Source: an uncultured Prevotella sp.
GTDB lineage: Bacteria; Bacteroidota; Bacteroidia; Bacteroidales; Bacteroidaceae
Direction of reading: 5' to 3'
Length of the DNA stretch: 35,178 bases
Assembly (NCBI GenBank): GCA_905211345.1
Contig: CAJMAO010000010.1
Span: forward strand, 1 to 35,178
Shown here: piece after piece, positions 14,674-22,529 of the stretch
How positions within the stretch are numbered: the first letter of the stretch is position 1
How the letters are laid out: every line of letters begins with the position of its first letter
Made by a program: the position numbers and the translations under genes
The notes under the pieces: model-generated
The model's database searches: none
What the model saw: the letters and a program-made list of their open reading frames with translations, nothing else
Told to the model about the DNA's origin: nothing

Positions 14674-15864
14674 ATGAAAAAGAACAAGTTTTTAGTGCTT
14701 GCAGCAGTTGCTGTCATGTTCGCTTCATGCGGCGGCCAGCAAGGTAAAATGGGCGACGACGAGTACGCCGTAAGGACGATTGAAACGCAGAGTACGGAAC
14801 TGCAGACTTCCTACCCCGCGACAATCAGGGGCGTGCAGGATGTCGAAATACGCCCGATGGTTTCAGGATTTATTACGAAAATGTATGTAAAGGAAGGCCA
14901 GACAGTCAGGAAAGGACAGGTGCTTTTCGAGATTAACAAGGTAACTTACGAGGCTGCGGCGCGCCAGGCGAAGGCTGCCGTAAACTCGGCGGAGGCGCAG
15001 CTGAACACGTCGAAGCTGACATACGAGAACAACCAAAAGCTCTTTGCCAACAATGTAATCGGCACTTACGAGCTGCAATCGTCGAAGAACGCTTACGAAA
15101 ACGCGCAGGCTGCGCTGGCGCAGGCCAAGGCCAGCTACGCTTCGGCAAAGCAGAACCTTGACTACTGCTACGTTACCAGTCCGGCGAACGGCGTTGTGGG
15201 CGACCTGCCTTACCGTGTAGGCGCGCTCGTGAGCGCGTCGAGCGCGCAGCCGCTGACCACCGTGTCTGACATAAACACGATGCAGGTATACTTCGCTATG
15301 ACGGAGAAAGACGTGCTTGATATGACCAAGACCAAGGGCGGACTGCACGCAGCAATCAGCGAATACCCGGCAGTGAAGCTGCAGCTGGCTGACGGAACGA
15401 CGTACAACCATGAAGGCAAGGTGGCTGCGGTGAGCGGTGTCATAGACCAGTCTACCGGCTCCGTATCGATGCGCGCCGACTTCCCCAACCCCGAGCATTT
15501 GCTTAAGAGCGGCGGTTCGGGCTACATCGTTGTGCCCCACGTAAGCACAGGAGTGGTAGTAATACCGCAGGCTGCCGTCGTTCAGGTACAGGACAGGTAC
15601 TTCGTCTATATCCTCGGCAAGGACAACAAGGTGAAGTATAGCCCCGTAACCGTCAATCCCAACAACGACGGAAAGAACTACATCATAGAAAGCGGACTGA
15701 AAGCCGGCGACAAGATTGTAGTGAGCGGCGTTACAACTCTTAAGGACGGAATGAAGATTACGCCTATAACCGAAGCGCAGTATCAGGAAAAACTAAAGAA
15801 GACAAGCCAGATGGGCGCTCACCAGAACGACCTTGAAAAACTGAAGGAAGACCTTACAAAGTAA
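14674..15864 (+). CDS. RND efflux periplasmic adaptor (AcrA/MexA type), lipoprotein
   Basis: A 396-residue membrane fusion protein linking the inner-membrane pump to the outer-membrane channel. A lipoprotein signal ends in FASC (Cys19), followed by GGQQGK. The domains are in the usual order: first beta-barrel/lipoyl half with IRPMVSGFITKMYVKEGQTV (about 62-81), an alpha-helical hairpin rich in Ala/Gln (about 95-165), the second lipoyl half with YVTSPANGVVGDLPYRVGALV, then the beta-barrel and membrane-proximal domain to the C-terminus. Length is normal. It is the first gene of a three-gene operon with the pump and channel; 167 bases with an inverted-repeat element separate it from the pump gene. 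Confidence 0.93.
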   Translation: MKKNKFLVLAAVAVMFASCGGQQGKMGDDEYAVRTIETQSTELQTSYPATIRGVQDVEIRPMVSGFITKMYVKEGQTVRKGQVLFEINKVTYEAAARQAKAAVNSAEAQLNTSKLTYENNQKLFANNVIGTYELQSSKNAYENAQAALAQAKASYASAKQNLDYCYVTSPANGVVGDLPYRVGALVSASSAQPLTTVSDINTMQVYFAMTEKDVLDMTKTKGGLHAAISEYPAVKLQLADGTTYNHEGKVAAVSGVIDQSTGSVSMRADFPNPEHLLKSGGSGYIVVPHVSTGVVVIPQAAVVQVQDRYFVYILGKDNKVKYSPVTVNPNNDGKNYIIESGLKAGDKIVVSGVTTLKDGMKITPITEAQYQEKLKKTSQMGAHQNDLEKLKEDLTK

Positions 15865-15869
15865 ACGAT

Positions 15870-16019
15870 GTAGTTAAAGTAGTTAGGAGGAGCTAAAGTA
15901 GTTAAATGACAAATGCTTCGTTGTCAGATGAAAGTCAGGCATCACTTAATGAAAGTATTGTCTTTAACTCCTAAGCGAACGAAGTGAGCGATAACTTCTT
16001 TAACTCCTTTAACTCCTAA
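15870..16019. repeat. Inverted-repeat element inside the efflux operon
   Basis: Left arm 15870-15910 (GTTAAAGTAGTTAGGAG-type words) and right arm 15960-16019 (TTTAACTCC, TTTAACTTC words, with an inserted GCGAACGAAGTGAGCGA). The centre holds GACAAATGCTTCGTTGTCA, itself a short hairpin, resembling the centre of the element at 11611-11784. It fills the gap between adaptor and pump genes. Confidence 0.7.
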
Positions 16020-16031
16020 AATAAAAAAGCA

Positions 16032-19000
16032 ATGAGATTAGACAACTTTATAAAACGCCCGGTGCTGTCAACGGTGATCTCAATCCTGACGGTCATACTG
16101 GGTCTTATCGGACTGGTATCGCTGCCTATCGAGCAGTACCCTGACGTTGCGCCTCCTACCGTGAGCGTGAGCGCATACTATACGGGAGCTAACGCCCAGA
16201 CCGTGCTCAACTCGGTCATCGTGCCGCTGGAAGAGCAAATCAACGGTGTGGAGGGCATGACCTATATGACCTCTACCGCATCAAACGAAGGCTCGGGACG
16301 TATCACCGTGTTCTTCAAACAGGGTATGAACGCCGACATGTGTCAGGTCAATGTGCAGAACCGCGTGTCGCAGGCACAGGCCCTTCTGCCGGCAGAAGTA
16401 ACCCGCGCGGGTGTCACCGTGCAAAAACGCCAGACCTCAACGGTGCTCCTTATGGCAATCAAGGGCGACCCCGAGAGGTATGACGAGAAATTCCTCCAGA
16501 ACTACGCCGACATCAACATCATCCCCGCCATCAAGCGTGTGAACGGTGTGGGCGACTGTGAGGTGATGGGTGCGAAGACATATTCTATGCGTATATGGCT
16601 CGACCCGATTAAAATGAAGAACTACGGCCTGATGCCGTCGGATATTTCCGGCGTGCTTGCACAGCAGAATATCGAGGCCGCTCCCGGTAAATTCGGCGAA
16701 CAGAGCGACAACCAGTACGAGTACACCATCCGTTACAAGGGACGCCTACAGACTCCTACTGAGTTTGAGAACATGATTATCTCGAGCGACGACAACGGCA
16801 ACACAATCCGCGTGAAGGACGTTGCCCGCGTTGAGCTTGGCGGTCTTTACTACAGTGTTACCTCGAAGGTTAACGGACAGCCGGCCGTCATGATGATGGT
16901 GACACAGACCGCAGGATCTAACGCTACGCAGATTGTGAGCGACATCAAGAAGGTGATTGACGACCAGAGGGAGCTGCTTCCTCCGGGTGTCGAGATTCAA
17001 TACATGCAGGACGTGACCGAGTTCCTTTACGCTTCAATGAACGACCTTATCCATACGTTGTTCGAGGCGTTCATCCTCGTGTTCATCGTTGTGTACATAT
17101 TCTTGCAGGACTTCCGCTCCACGCTCATTCCGCTTATCGCGGTGCCGGTGTCGTTGGTGGGTACGTTCTTCTTCCTTTACGTGTTCGGTTTCTCGCTCAA
17201 CCTGCTTACGCTTTCCGCGTTAGTGCTGGCTATTGCGATAGTCGTCGATGACGCGATAGTCGTAGTCGAGGCCGTCCATGCCAAGCTCGACCTTGGTTAC
17301 AAGTCGGCCCGCACGGCGTCAATCGACGCGATGAGTGAAATCTCCGGAGCCATCATATCTATTACGCTTGTGATGTCGGCCGTGTTCATCCCGGTGTCTT
17401 TCATCGGCGGAACATCCGGTACGTTCTACAAGGAGTTCGGTATCACGATGGCAATCTCAATCGTCATTTCCGCTATCAATGCGTTGACGCTGTCTCCGGC
17501 GTTGTGCGCCGTGCTTCTGAAACCTAAGAACGAGGACGGCTCTGAACGCAAGATGTCGATGCTCGACCGCTTCCATGCTGCTTTCAACGGCGCGTACGGC
17601 AAGGTGCAGGACAAGTACACGAAGAGTGTCCGTAAGATTGTTGAAAAGCCGGTTATCGCCATAATCGCCGTTGTCATCGGCGTTGCGGCGCTCGTATTCA
17701 CGGCAATGAACACGAAGACAGGTCTCGTTCCCGACGAGGATACGGGTACGGTATTCTGTACGGTGTCTACCGCTCCGGGTACGTCTCTTACCGAAACCAA
17801 CAAGGTTATGGACCAAGTTGACTCGATGCTTGCCACCAACCCGGCAATCGAGAACCGCTTGCGCATCACCGGTTACAACTTCATCTCAGGCCAAGGTACC
17901 AACCAAGGTACGTTCGTCATCAAGCTGAAGTCGTTCGAGGAGCGTGACAAGGAGGAAGGATTCATGAAGTATTTTGATGTCCACTCAATGGGTTCGAAGA
18001 TGGTGCTGGCCATGATTTACAAGCAGACGGCAGCCATTAAGGGTGCACAAATCCTGGCGTTCCAGCCGCCTATGGTGCAAGGTTTCTCCGCAACCAACGG
18101 CTTGACGTTCTCAATGCTCGACCGTACCGGTGGCGACGTGAACAACTTCTTCAAGATAACACAGAACTTCCTGGCCGAGCTTAACAAGCGTCCCGAAATA
18201 GGAACGGCTATGACTTCGTACAACTCTCAGTACCCACAGTACATGATTGACGTGAACGTTGCAAAATGTAAGCAGAGCGGCATTGACCCAAGCACAGTGC
18301 TCACGGCAATGCAAGGATACTACGGCGGTCTGTACGCTTCCAACTTCAACTCGTTCGGTAAGCTCTACCGTGTCATGATTCAGGCCGACCCGAAGATGCG
18401 TGAAGACCTGAAGAGCATGAACAACGTGTATGTACGCACTGCCAACGGCATGGCGCCCATCAACGAGTTCGTAACGATGACAAAGGTTTACGGTCCGCAG
18501 GAAATCGCCCGTTTCAACCTTTTCACCTCTATTGATGTCAACGCTACCTCTGCCGACGGCTACTCTTCAGGTGACGCTATCCGTGCAATCGAGGAAGTGG
18601 CAAGCACCACGCTGCCCACAGGTTTCGGTTACGAGTTCTCAGGTCTGACGCGTTCTGAGCAGGAATCAAGCAGCTCAACGATGATAATCTTCGCGCTCTG
18701 TCTTACCTTCGTGTACCTGATTTTGAGCGCGCAGTACGAAAGTTACCTCGTTCCGCTGTCTGTAATATTGTCAATTCCGTTCGGTATCGCCGGCGCGTTC
18801 ATCTTCACCGACCTGTTCGGAAAGCAGAACGACATCTACATGCAGATTGCGCTCATCATGCTTATAGGACTTTTGGCGAAGAACGCCATCCTTATCGTGC
18901 AGTTCGCCCTCGAGCGAAGAAGGACCGGTATGGCTCTCTCGTGGGCGTCTGTCCTCGGTGCTCAAGCCCGTTTGCGTCCTATCTTGATGACCTCGTTGGC

Positions 19001-19274
19001 AATGATCATCGGTCTTATGCCATTGTTGATACCTATCGGTGTGGGTTATAACGGTAACATGACACTCGGCGCTGCCGCTATCGGCGGTATGCTCATAGGT
19101 ATGATTTGCCAGCTTCTGATTGTTCCTGCGCTATTCTACATATTCCAGTATTTGCAGGAAAAGGTTAAGCCTCTCGAGTTTGACGACGACAACGCAACCG
19201 TTGACACCGAGTTGTTGCAGTACACTCGTCCGGTAGAAAACAAGAAAAATGACAACAATGATGAAAAGAAATAA
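16032..19274 (+). CDS. RND efflux pump permease (AcrB/MexB type, HAE1 family)
   Basis: A 1080-residue proton-driven trimeric pump in the inner membrane, exporting hydrophobic or amphiphilic compounds through the adaptor and channel. It begins with the usual N-terminal helix (MRLDNFIKRPVLSTVISILT) and has twelve membrane segments with two large periplasmic loops. The proton relay is intact: Asp406-Asp407 in IVVDDAIVVVEAV (membrane segment 4) and Lys950 in LLAKNAILIVQFALERR (segment 10). Segments end with GGMLIGMICQLLIVPALFY. The ATG at 16032 follows the repeat hairpin; the downstream channel gene overlaps its 3' end by 14 bases. The substrate cannot be inferred. Confidence 0.95.
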   Translation: MRLDNFIKRPVLSTVISILTVILGLIGLVSLPIEQYPDVAPPTVSVSAYYTGANAQTVLNSVIVPLEEQINGVEGMTYMTSTASNEGSGRITVFFKQGMNADMCQVNVQNRVSQAQALLPAEVTRAGVTVQKRQTSTVLLMAIKGDPERYDEKFLQNYADINIIPAIKRVNGVGDCEVMGAKTYSMRIWLDPIKMKNYGLMPSDISGVLAQQNIEAAPGKFGEQSDNQYEYTIRYKGRLQTPTEFENMIISSDDNGNTIRVKDVARVELGGLYYSVTSKVNGQPAVMMMVTQTAGSNATQIVSDIKKVIDDQRELLPPGVEIQYMQDVTEFLYASMNDLIHTLFEAFILVFIVVYIFLQDFRSTLIPLIAVPVSLVGTFFFLYVFGFSLNLLTLSALVLAIAIVVDDAIVVVEAVHAKLDLGYKSARTASIDAMSEISGAIISITLVMSAVFIPVSFIGGTSGTFYKEFGITMAISIVISAINALTLSPALCAVLLKPKNEDGSERKMSMLDRFHAAFNGAYGKVQDKYTKSVRKIVEKPVIAIIAVVIGVAALVFTAMNTKTGLVPDEDTGTVFCTVSTAPGTSLTETNKVMDQVDSMLATNPAIENRLRITGYNFISGQGTNQGTFVIKLKSFEERDKEEGFMKYFDVHSMGSKMVLAMIYKQTAAIKGAQILAFQPPMVQGFSATNGLTFSMLDRTGGDVNNFFKITQNFLAELNKRPEIGTAMTSYNSQYPQYMIDVNVAKCKQSGIDPSTVLTAMQGYYGGLYASNFNSFGKLYRVMIQADPKMREDLKSMNNVYVRTANGMAPINEFVTMTKVYGPQEIARFNLFTSIDVNATSADGYSSGDAIRAIEEVASTTLPTGFGYEFSGLTRSEQESSSSTMIIFALCLTFVYLILSAQYESYLVPLSVILSIPFGIAGAFIFTDLFGKQNDIYMQIALIMLIGLLAKNAILIVQFALERRRTGMALSWASVLGAQARLRPILMTSLAMIIGLMPLLIPIGVGYNGNMTLGAAAIGGMLIGMICQLLIVPALFYIFQYLQEKVKPLEFDDDNATVDTELLQYTRPVENKKNDNNDEKK

Positions 19275-20646
19275 TATTTTGATACTCGTTTCTGCGGCTG
19301 CTCTTATGAGCGGCTGCGGAATCTACGGGAAATATGAACGCCCGGATGTCAACGTCAGCGGCATAGTGCGTGATGTCACTTCAAGCACCGACACGTTGGC
19401 TGTGACCGATACGACGAGTTTCGGCAACCTGCCTTGGCGCAGCGTATTCACCGACCCTCAGCTGCAATCGTTGATAGAGCAGGGGCTTTCACACAATACC
19501 GACCTGCTTAACGCGGCTCTCAATGTTAAAATGGTTGAGGCTCAGTTGACGGCGGCCAAATTGGCGTTTGTGCCCTCGTTCACGTTCTCTCCGCAGGGAA
19601 CAATATCTTCGTGGGACGGCAGCAAGGCCGCCAAGACCTACTCTTTGCCAATAAACGCAAGCTGGAGCATCGACCTCTTCGGCAATCTCTTGAACCAGAA
19701 GCGCAGCGCGCAGATGGCTCTCTTGGCAACAAAGGACTACCAGCTCGTAGTGAAAACCAACCTCATAGCCAACATTGCCAACGCTTATTACACGCTTCTG
19801 ATGCTTGACAAGCAGCTCGAAATAGTAGACAACATGACCCAGCTGACCAAAGAGACATGGGATATGATGAAGCTGCAGAAGGAACTTAACAACGCCAAGG
19901 AGACCAGCGTGCAGAGCGCCGAGGCCAATTATTACTCGGTACTGGCACAGGCTGCCGACTTGAAACGCCAAATCCGTGAGACCGAGAACTCGCTTTCATT
20001 GCTCCTCGGACAACAGTCCCAGACCATAGGCCGCGGCAAGCTGGAGAACCAGTCGTTGCCTACGGAATTCAGCACGGGTGTCAGTCTCCAGTTGTTAAAC
20101 AACCGTCCTGACGTTCATTACGCCGAGATGACCCTGGCGCAGTGCTTTTACGACACGCAAGCAGCCCGCTCGCAGTTTTATCCGAACATAACCATCAGCG
20201 GCACGGGCGCGTTCACAAACAGCTCCGGCGCAGGCATAGTTAATCCCGGCAAGTGGCTGTTACAGGCTGTGGGAAGCCTTGTTCAGCCGATATTCCAGAA
20301 CGGACGGCTCGTGGCTCAGCTAAAAGTTGCCAAGGCACAGCAGGAGCAAGCCTACAACACTTGGCAGCAGGCAGTGCTCGCTGCCGGTTCGGAGGTAAGC
20401 AACGCACTTGTGCTTTATAACTCGTCAGACGAGAAATCAAAGCTCGAGCAGAAGCAAGTGGAGAGCCTGACCAAGAACGTAGAATATACGAAGGACCTTT
20501 TCAGTATGGGCGGAAGCACATATCTTGAGGTCATCACGGCGCAGCAGTCGCTGCTCAACGCCGAGTTGGCTAAGGTGCAGGACGATTTCTACAAGATGCA
20601 GGCTGTAGTCAACCTCTATTACGCCCTAGGCGGAGGAAGGGAATAA
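19261..20646 (+). CDS. RND efflux outer-membrane channel (TolC/OprM/NodT type), lipoprotein
   Basis: A 461-residue outer-membrane factor that forms the exit duct of the pump. ATG codons at 19249, 19258 and 19261 are all in frame; I favour 19261, which starts a compact lipoprotein signal (lipobox LMSGC, Cys19). The mature protein has the two outer-membrane efflux repeats of the OprM type: about 50-260 (LPWRSVFTDPQLQSLIEQGL, NASWSIDLFGNLLNQKRSAQ) and 260-461 (LLNNRPDVHYAEMTLAQCFY, SLVQPIFQNGRLVAQLK, GGSTYLEVITAQQSLL). The start overlaps the pump gene, so translation is probably coupled. The gene ends 156 bases before lpxA. Confidence 0.93.
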   Translation: MKRNNILILVSAAALMSGCGIYGKYERPDVNVSGIVRDVTSSTDTLAVTDTTSFGNLPWRSVFTDPQLQSLIEQGLSHNTDLLNAALNVKMVEAQLTAAKLAFVPSFTFSPQGTISSWDGSKAAKTYSLPINASWSIDLFGNLLNQKRSAQMALLATKDYQLVVKTNLIANIANAYYTLLMLDKQLEIVDNMTQLTKETWDMMKLQKELNNAKETSVQSAEANYYSVLAQAADLKRQIRETENSLSLLLGQQSQTIGRGKLENQSLPTEFSTGVSLQLLNNRPDVHYAEMTLAQCFYDTQAARSQFYPNITISGTGAFTNSSGAGIVNPGKWLLQAVGSLVQPIFQNGRLVAQLKVAKAQQEQAYNTWQQAVLAAGSEVSNALVLYNSSDEKSKLEQKQVESLTKNVEYTKDLFSMGGSTYLEVITAQQSLLNAELAKVQDDFYKMQAVVNLYYALGGGRE

Positions 20647-20647
20647 T

Positions 20648-20795
20648 CAATTCATAATTCATAATTCACAATTCATAATTGGCTTGCGCGTTGCGTGTCT
20701 ACAAGATTATGGGTTACGGATTATGGATTATGAAACGACCACTCCTCAAGCCGGCAGGCATAATTGTGAATTATGAATTATGAATTATGAATTAA
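20648..20795. repeat. Inverted-repeat element with AATTCATAATTC words
   Basis: Left arm 20648-20681 (AATTCATAATTC words) and right arm 20762-20795 (GAATTATGAATT words) are complementary over more than 30 bases, with an ~80-base centre that also contains TTATGGGTTACGGATTATGG. It occupies the whole gap between the channel gene and lpxA, and could terminate or attenuate between them. Confidence 0.75.
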
Positions 20796-20801
20796 ATTAA
20801 T

Positions 20802-21578
20802 ATGATAAGTCCAAAAGCAGAAATAGACCCGAAAGCGAAAATAGGGAAAAACGTCACGGTTTATCCTTTCGCTTACATTGAAGGTGACGTTGTTATCGGC
20901 GACGACTGCGTGATATATCCTTACGTCAGCATAATGAACGGCACCCGCATGGGACGAGGCAACACGGTTTACCAGAATACCGTGCTCGGGGCCGTGCCAC
21001 AAGACTTCAACTATTGCGGTGACGCATCCCAGTTGATTATCGGCGACGACAATACGTTCCGCGAGAACGTGGTAATCAACCGTGCCACGTTCTGTAGCGG
21101 AAAGACCGAGATAGGCAACCGCAACTCGTTCATGGAAGGCGTACACGTATCGCACGATACAAAGATTTCGGATGATTGCGTGTTCGGCTACGGTACGAAA
21201 ATAGCCGGCGACTGTGAGATTGAGAACGCCGTAATATTCTCGTCGAACGTTATCGCCAATGCCGGGGTGCGCGTAGGGCGCGGCTCCATGGTTCAGGGTG
21301 GAAGCCGTCTGAGCCGCGACGTGCCGCCTTACATCATCGCCAGTGACAACCCTGTTAAGTATGGAGGCATCAATGCCACGATACTTACCAACCACGGCCT
21401 GACGGAGAAAGTGCAAGACCATATCGCCAATGCTTACCGACTGGTGTTCCACGGCCAGACAAGCGTGTTCGATGCCGTGCGCCAGATTAAGGAACAGGTG
21501 CCCGACGGGCCTGAAGTGCGCCATATAATAGAGTTTATCAATGCCACTAAGCTCGGCTTGATAAGCAAGATGTGGTAA
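20802..21578 (+). CDS. lpxA: LpxA, UDP-N-acetylglucosamine O-acyltransferase
   Basis: A 258-residue cytoplasmic left-handed beta-helix enzyme transferring an acyl chain from ACP to UDP-GlcNAc, the first step of lipid A synthesis. Hexapeptide repeats run from residue 4 to about 185 (IGKNVTVYPFAYIEGDVVIG ...). The catalytic region MEGVHVSHDTKI has His118, equivalent to His125 of the E. coli enzyme, with His115 nearby, and LGAVPQDFNYCGD is the usual LpxA motif. The C-terminal helical part (about 190-258) is normal. It is alone here, downstream of the efflux operon and not beside lpxC/fabZ or lpxD, so it may be a relocated copy or a second paralogue. No promoter of its own is evident. A strong terminator follows. 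Confidence 0.93.
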   Translation: MISPKAEIDPKAKIGKNVTVYPFAYIEGDVVIGDDCVIYPYVSIMNGTRMGRGNTVYQNTVLGAVPQDFNYCGDASQLIIGDDNTFRENVVINRATFCSGKTEIGNRNSFMEGVHVSHDTKISDDCVFGYGTKIAGDCEIENAVIFSSNVIANAGVRVGRGSMVQGGSRLSRDVPPYIIASDNPVKYGGINATILTNHGLTEKVQDHIANAYRLVFHGQTSVFDAVRQIKEQVPDGPEVRHIIEFINATKLGLISKMW

Positions 21579-21604
21579 CCTGCGCTCATGGTGCATACAT
21601 ATAT

Positions 21605-21645
21605 AATCCGGGCAAGAAGCGGCCGCTTCTTGCCCGGATTGTTTT
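21605..21645 (+). terminator. Strong terminator after lpxA
   Basis: Positions 21605-21640 form a perfect 36-base palindrome (arm AATCCGGGCAAGAAGC, centre GGCC), followed by GTTTTT. It starts 26 bases after the lpxA stop. Confidence 0.9.
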
Positions 21646-21679
21646 TGCCGAACGGCCGGCCAACGCCGTATGTTTTTCC

Positions 21680-21788
21680 AATATGCGGCCTTTTGCCTTC
21701 CAAAAGGCCGTCTTTCACACGCTAAAAGGCCGCCTTTCGTAAGACGAAAGACGGCCTTTTATAACATGCCTGATTATCAACCGGTTAC
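21680..21788. repeat. Four-unit 22-bp intergenic element, copy F
   Basis: Units start at 21680, 21702, 21724 and 21746, with cores TGCGGCC, GGCCGTC, GGCCGCC and GACGGCC. Units 1-2 and 3-4 both converge; units 3-4 have 17-base arms with one mismatch. Three bases after unit 4 lies TGATTATCA (21771-21779), then GTTAC (21784-21788), the same terminal motif and spacing as copy A. GTTTTTCC precedes unit 1. Confidence 0.85.
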
Positions 21789-21792
21789 ATGC

Positions 21793-22401
21793 CTATGCCT
21801 TGCCGTTGTCTTCATACTCGTTAATTACGAGTTTCCTGGGCAGCGTTATCAGCTTCAGTCGCTTGAACCACACGCGCGACGAACTGTTGAAGTGGCGCGT
21901 GGTGTGGCTGCTTATCATGTAATAACTCAGCGTGTATTCGTCCATAAGAGCGCCGAACGCCGCCTTGATGCGCGAGCATTTCTCGTTGATTGCGTTGTCC
22001 GTCGGGTCTGTCAGGCGGTTTATTGTTTCGTCTATTTTCGCCGGGTCGGTGCTTGGCGATATGCGTTTGTATATCAGGCGCAGTTCTTCGTGGTGGTCGG
22101 CCATGTCCTTGAACTCAATGCCCTCGGCGTGGTTAAGGAATAATATGTAAAGAGCCTTGTGCACAGGGGTGAGCGTAACCTCTTTATTATAATCGGATAA
22201 GATGAAACGGAAGTCTTTGGTTATGACGAGTCGGCTCAGTTTTGCGCGCGCCGCCTCTATGCGTAGCCGCTCCACTACGGGCACGCTTATGGCGCGCAGC
22301 ATCAGGTCGTAGCGTCCCGTCTGTTCCATGCGGGCTACTAGCGAGCGCAGTTCCTCGGCCAGTTCCTCGGCCTGTCGGTTGTCGTATTCCGTCATATCCA
22401 T
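21793..22401 (-). CDS. Conserved cytoplasmic protein of unknown function
   Basis: A 202-residue protein that I do not recognise by name. There is no signal peptide or membrane segment. The middle (about 80-130: LSDYNKEVTLTPVHKALYIL ... HAEGIEFKDMADHHEELRLI) looks like a short helical and winged-helix-type block that I recall from other uncharacterised Bacteroidota proteins. The C-terminal part is basic (FKRLKLITLPRKLV), so nucleic-acid binding is possible but unproven. I place the start at 22401 (MDMTEYDNRQ); an ATG 16 codons upstream would overlap a possible -7 box (CAAAAATA on the plus strand, 22406-22413), and that box would give an almost leaderless mRNA. It is divergent from the FtsZ-like gene. 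Repeat copy F ends five bases past its stop. Confidence 0.6.
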   Translation of the reverse strand: MDMTEYDNRQAEELAEELRSLVARMEQTGRYDLMLRAISVPVVERLRIEAARAKLSRLVITKDFRFILSDYNKEVTLTPVHKALYILFLNHAEGIEFKDMADHHEELRLIYKRISPSTDPAKIDETINRLTDPTDNAINEKCSRIKAAFGALMDEYTLSYYMISSHTTRHFNSSSRVWFKRLKLITLPRKLVINEYEDNGKA

Positions 22402-22479
22402 GATGCAAAAATACTTTATTATTTTGTTAAAACGGCCGTGCCGTGTCAAGTTTTTTCGTCTGCAAGCCTTGCGGCGGCA

Positions 22480-22509
22480 TTGTGTTTAGGAGAAAGATGT
22501 TTATCTTTG
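22480..22509 (+). promoter_or_regulatory. Promoter of the FtsZ-like gene (TTG - N19 - TATCTTTG)
   Basis: TTG (22480-22482) and TATCTTTG (22502-22509) are 19 bases apart, fitting the Bacteroidota consensus. The leader would be about 14 nt. Confidence 0.6.
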
Positions 22510-22529
22510 TGGCGTAAAAAAGTGTTATA

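Noticed and set aside
20802..21578. lpxA as a sugar O-acetyltransferase of the same beta-helix fold
   Set aside because: The LGAVPQDFNY and VHVSHDTKI motifs and the C-terminal helical domain are specific to LpxA.
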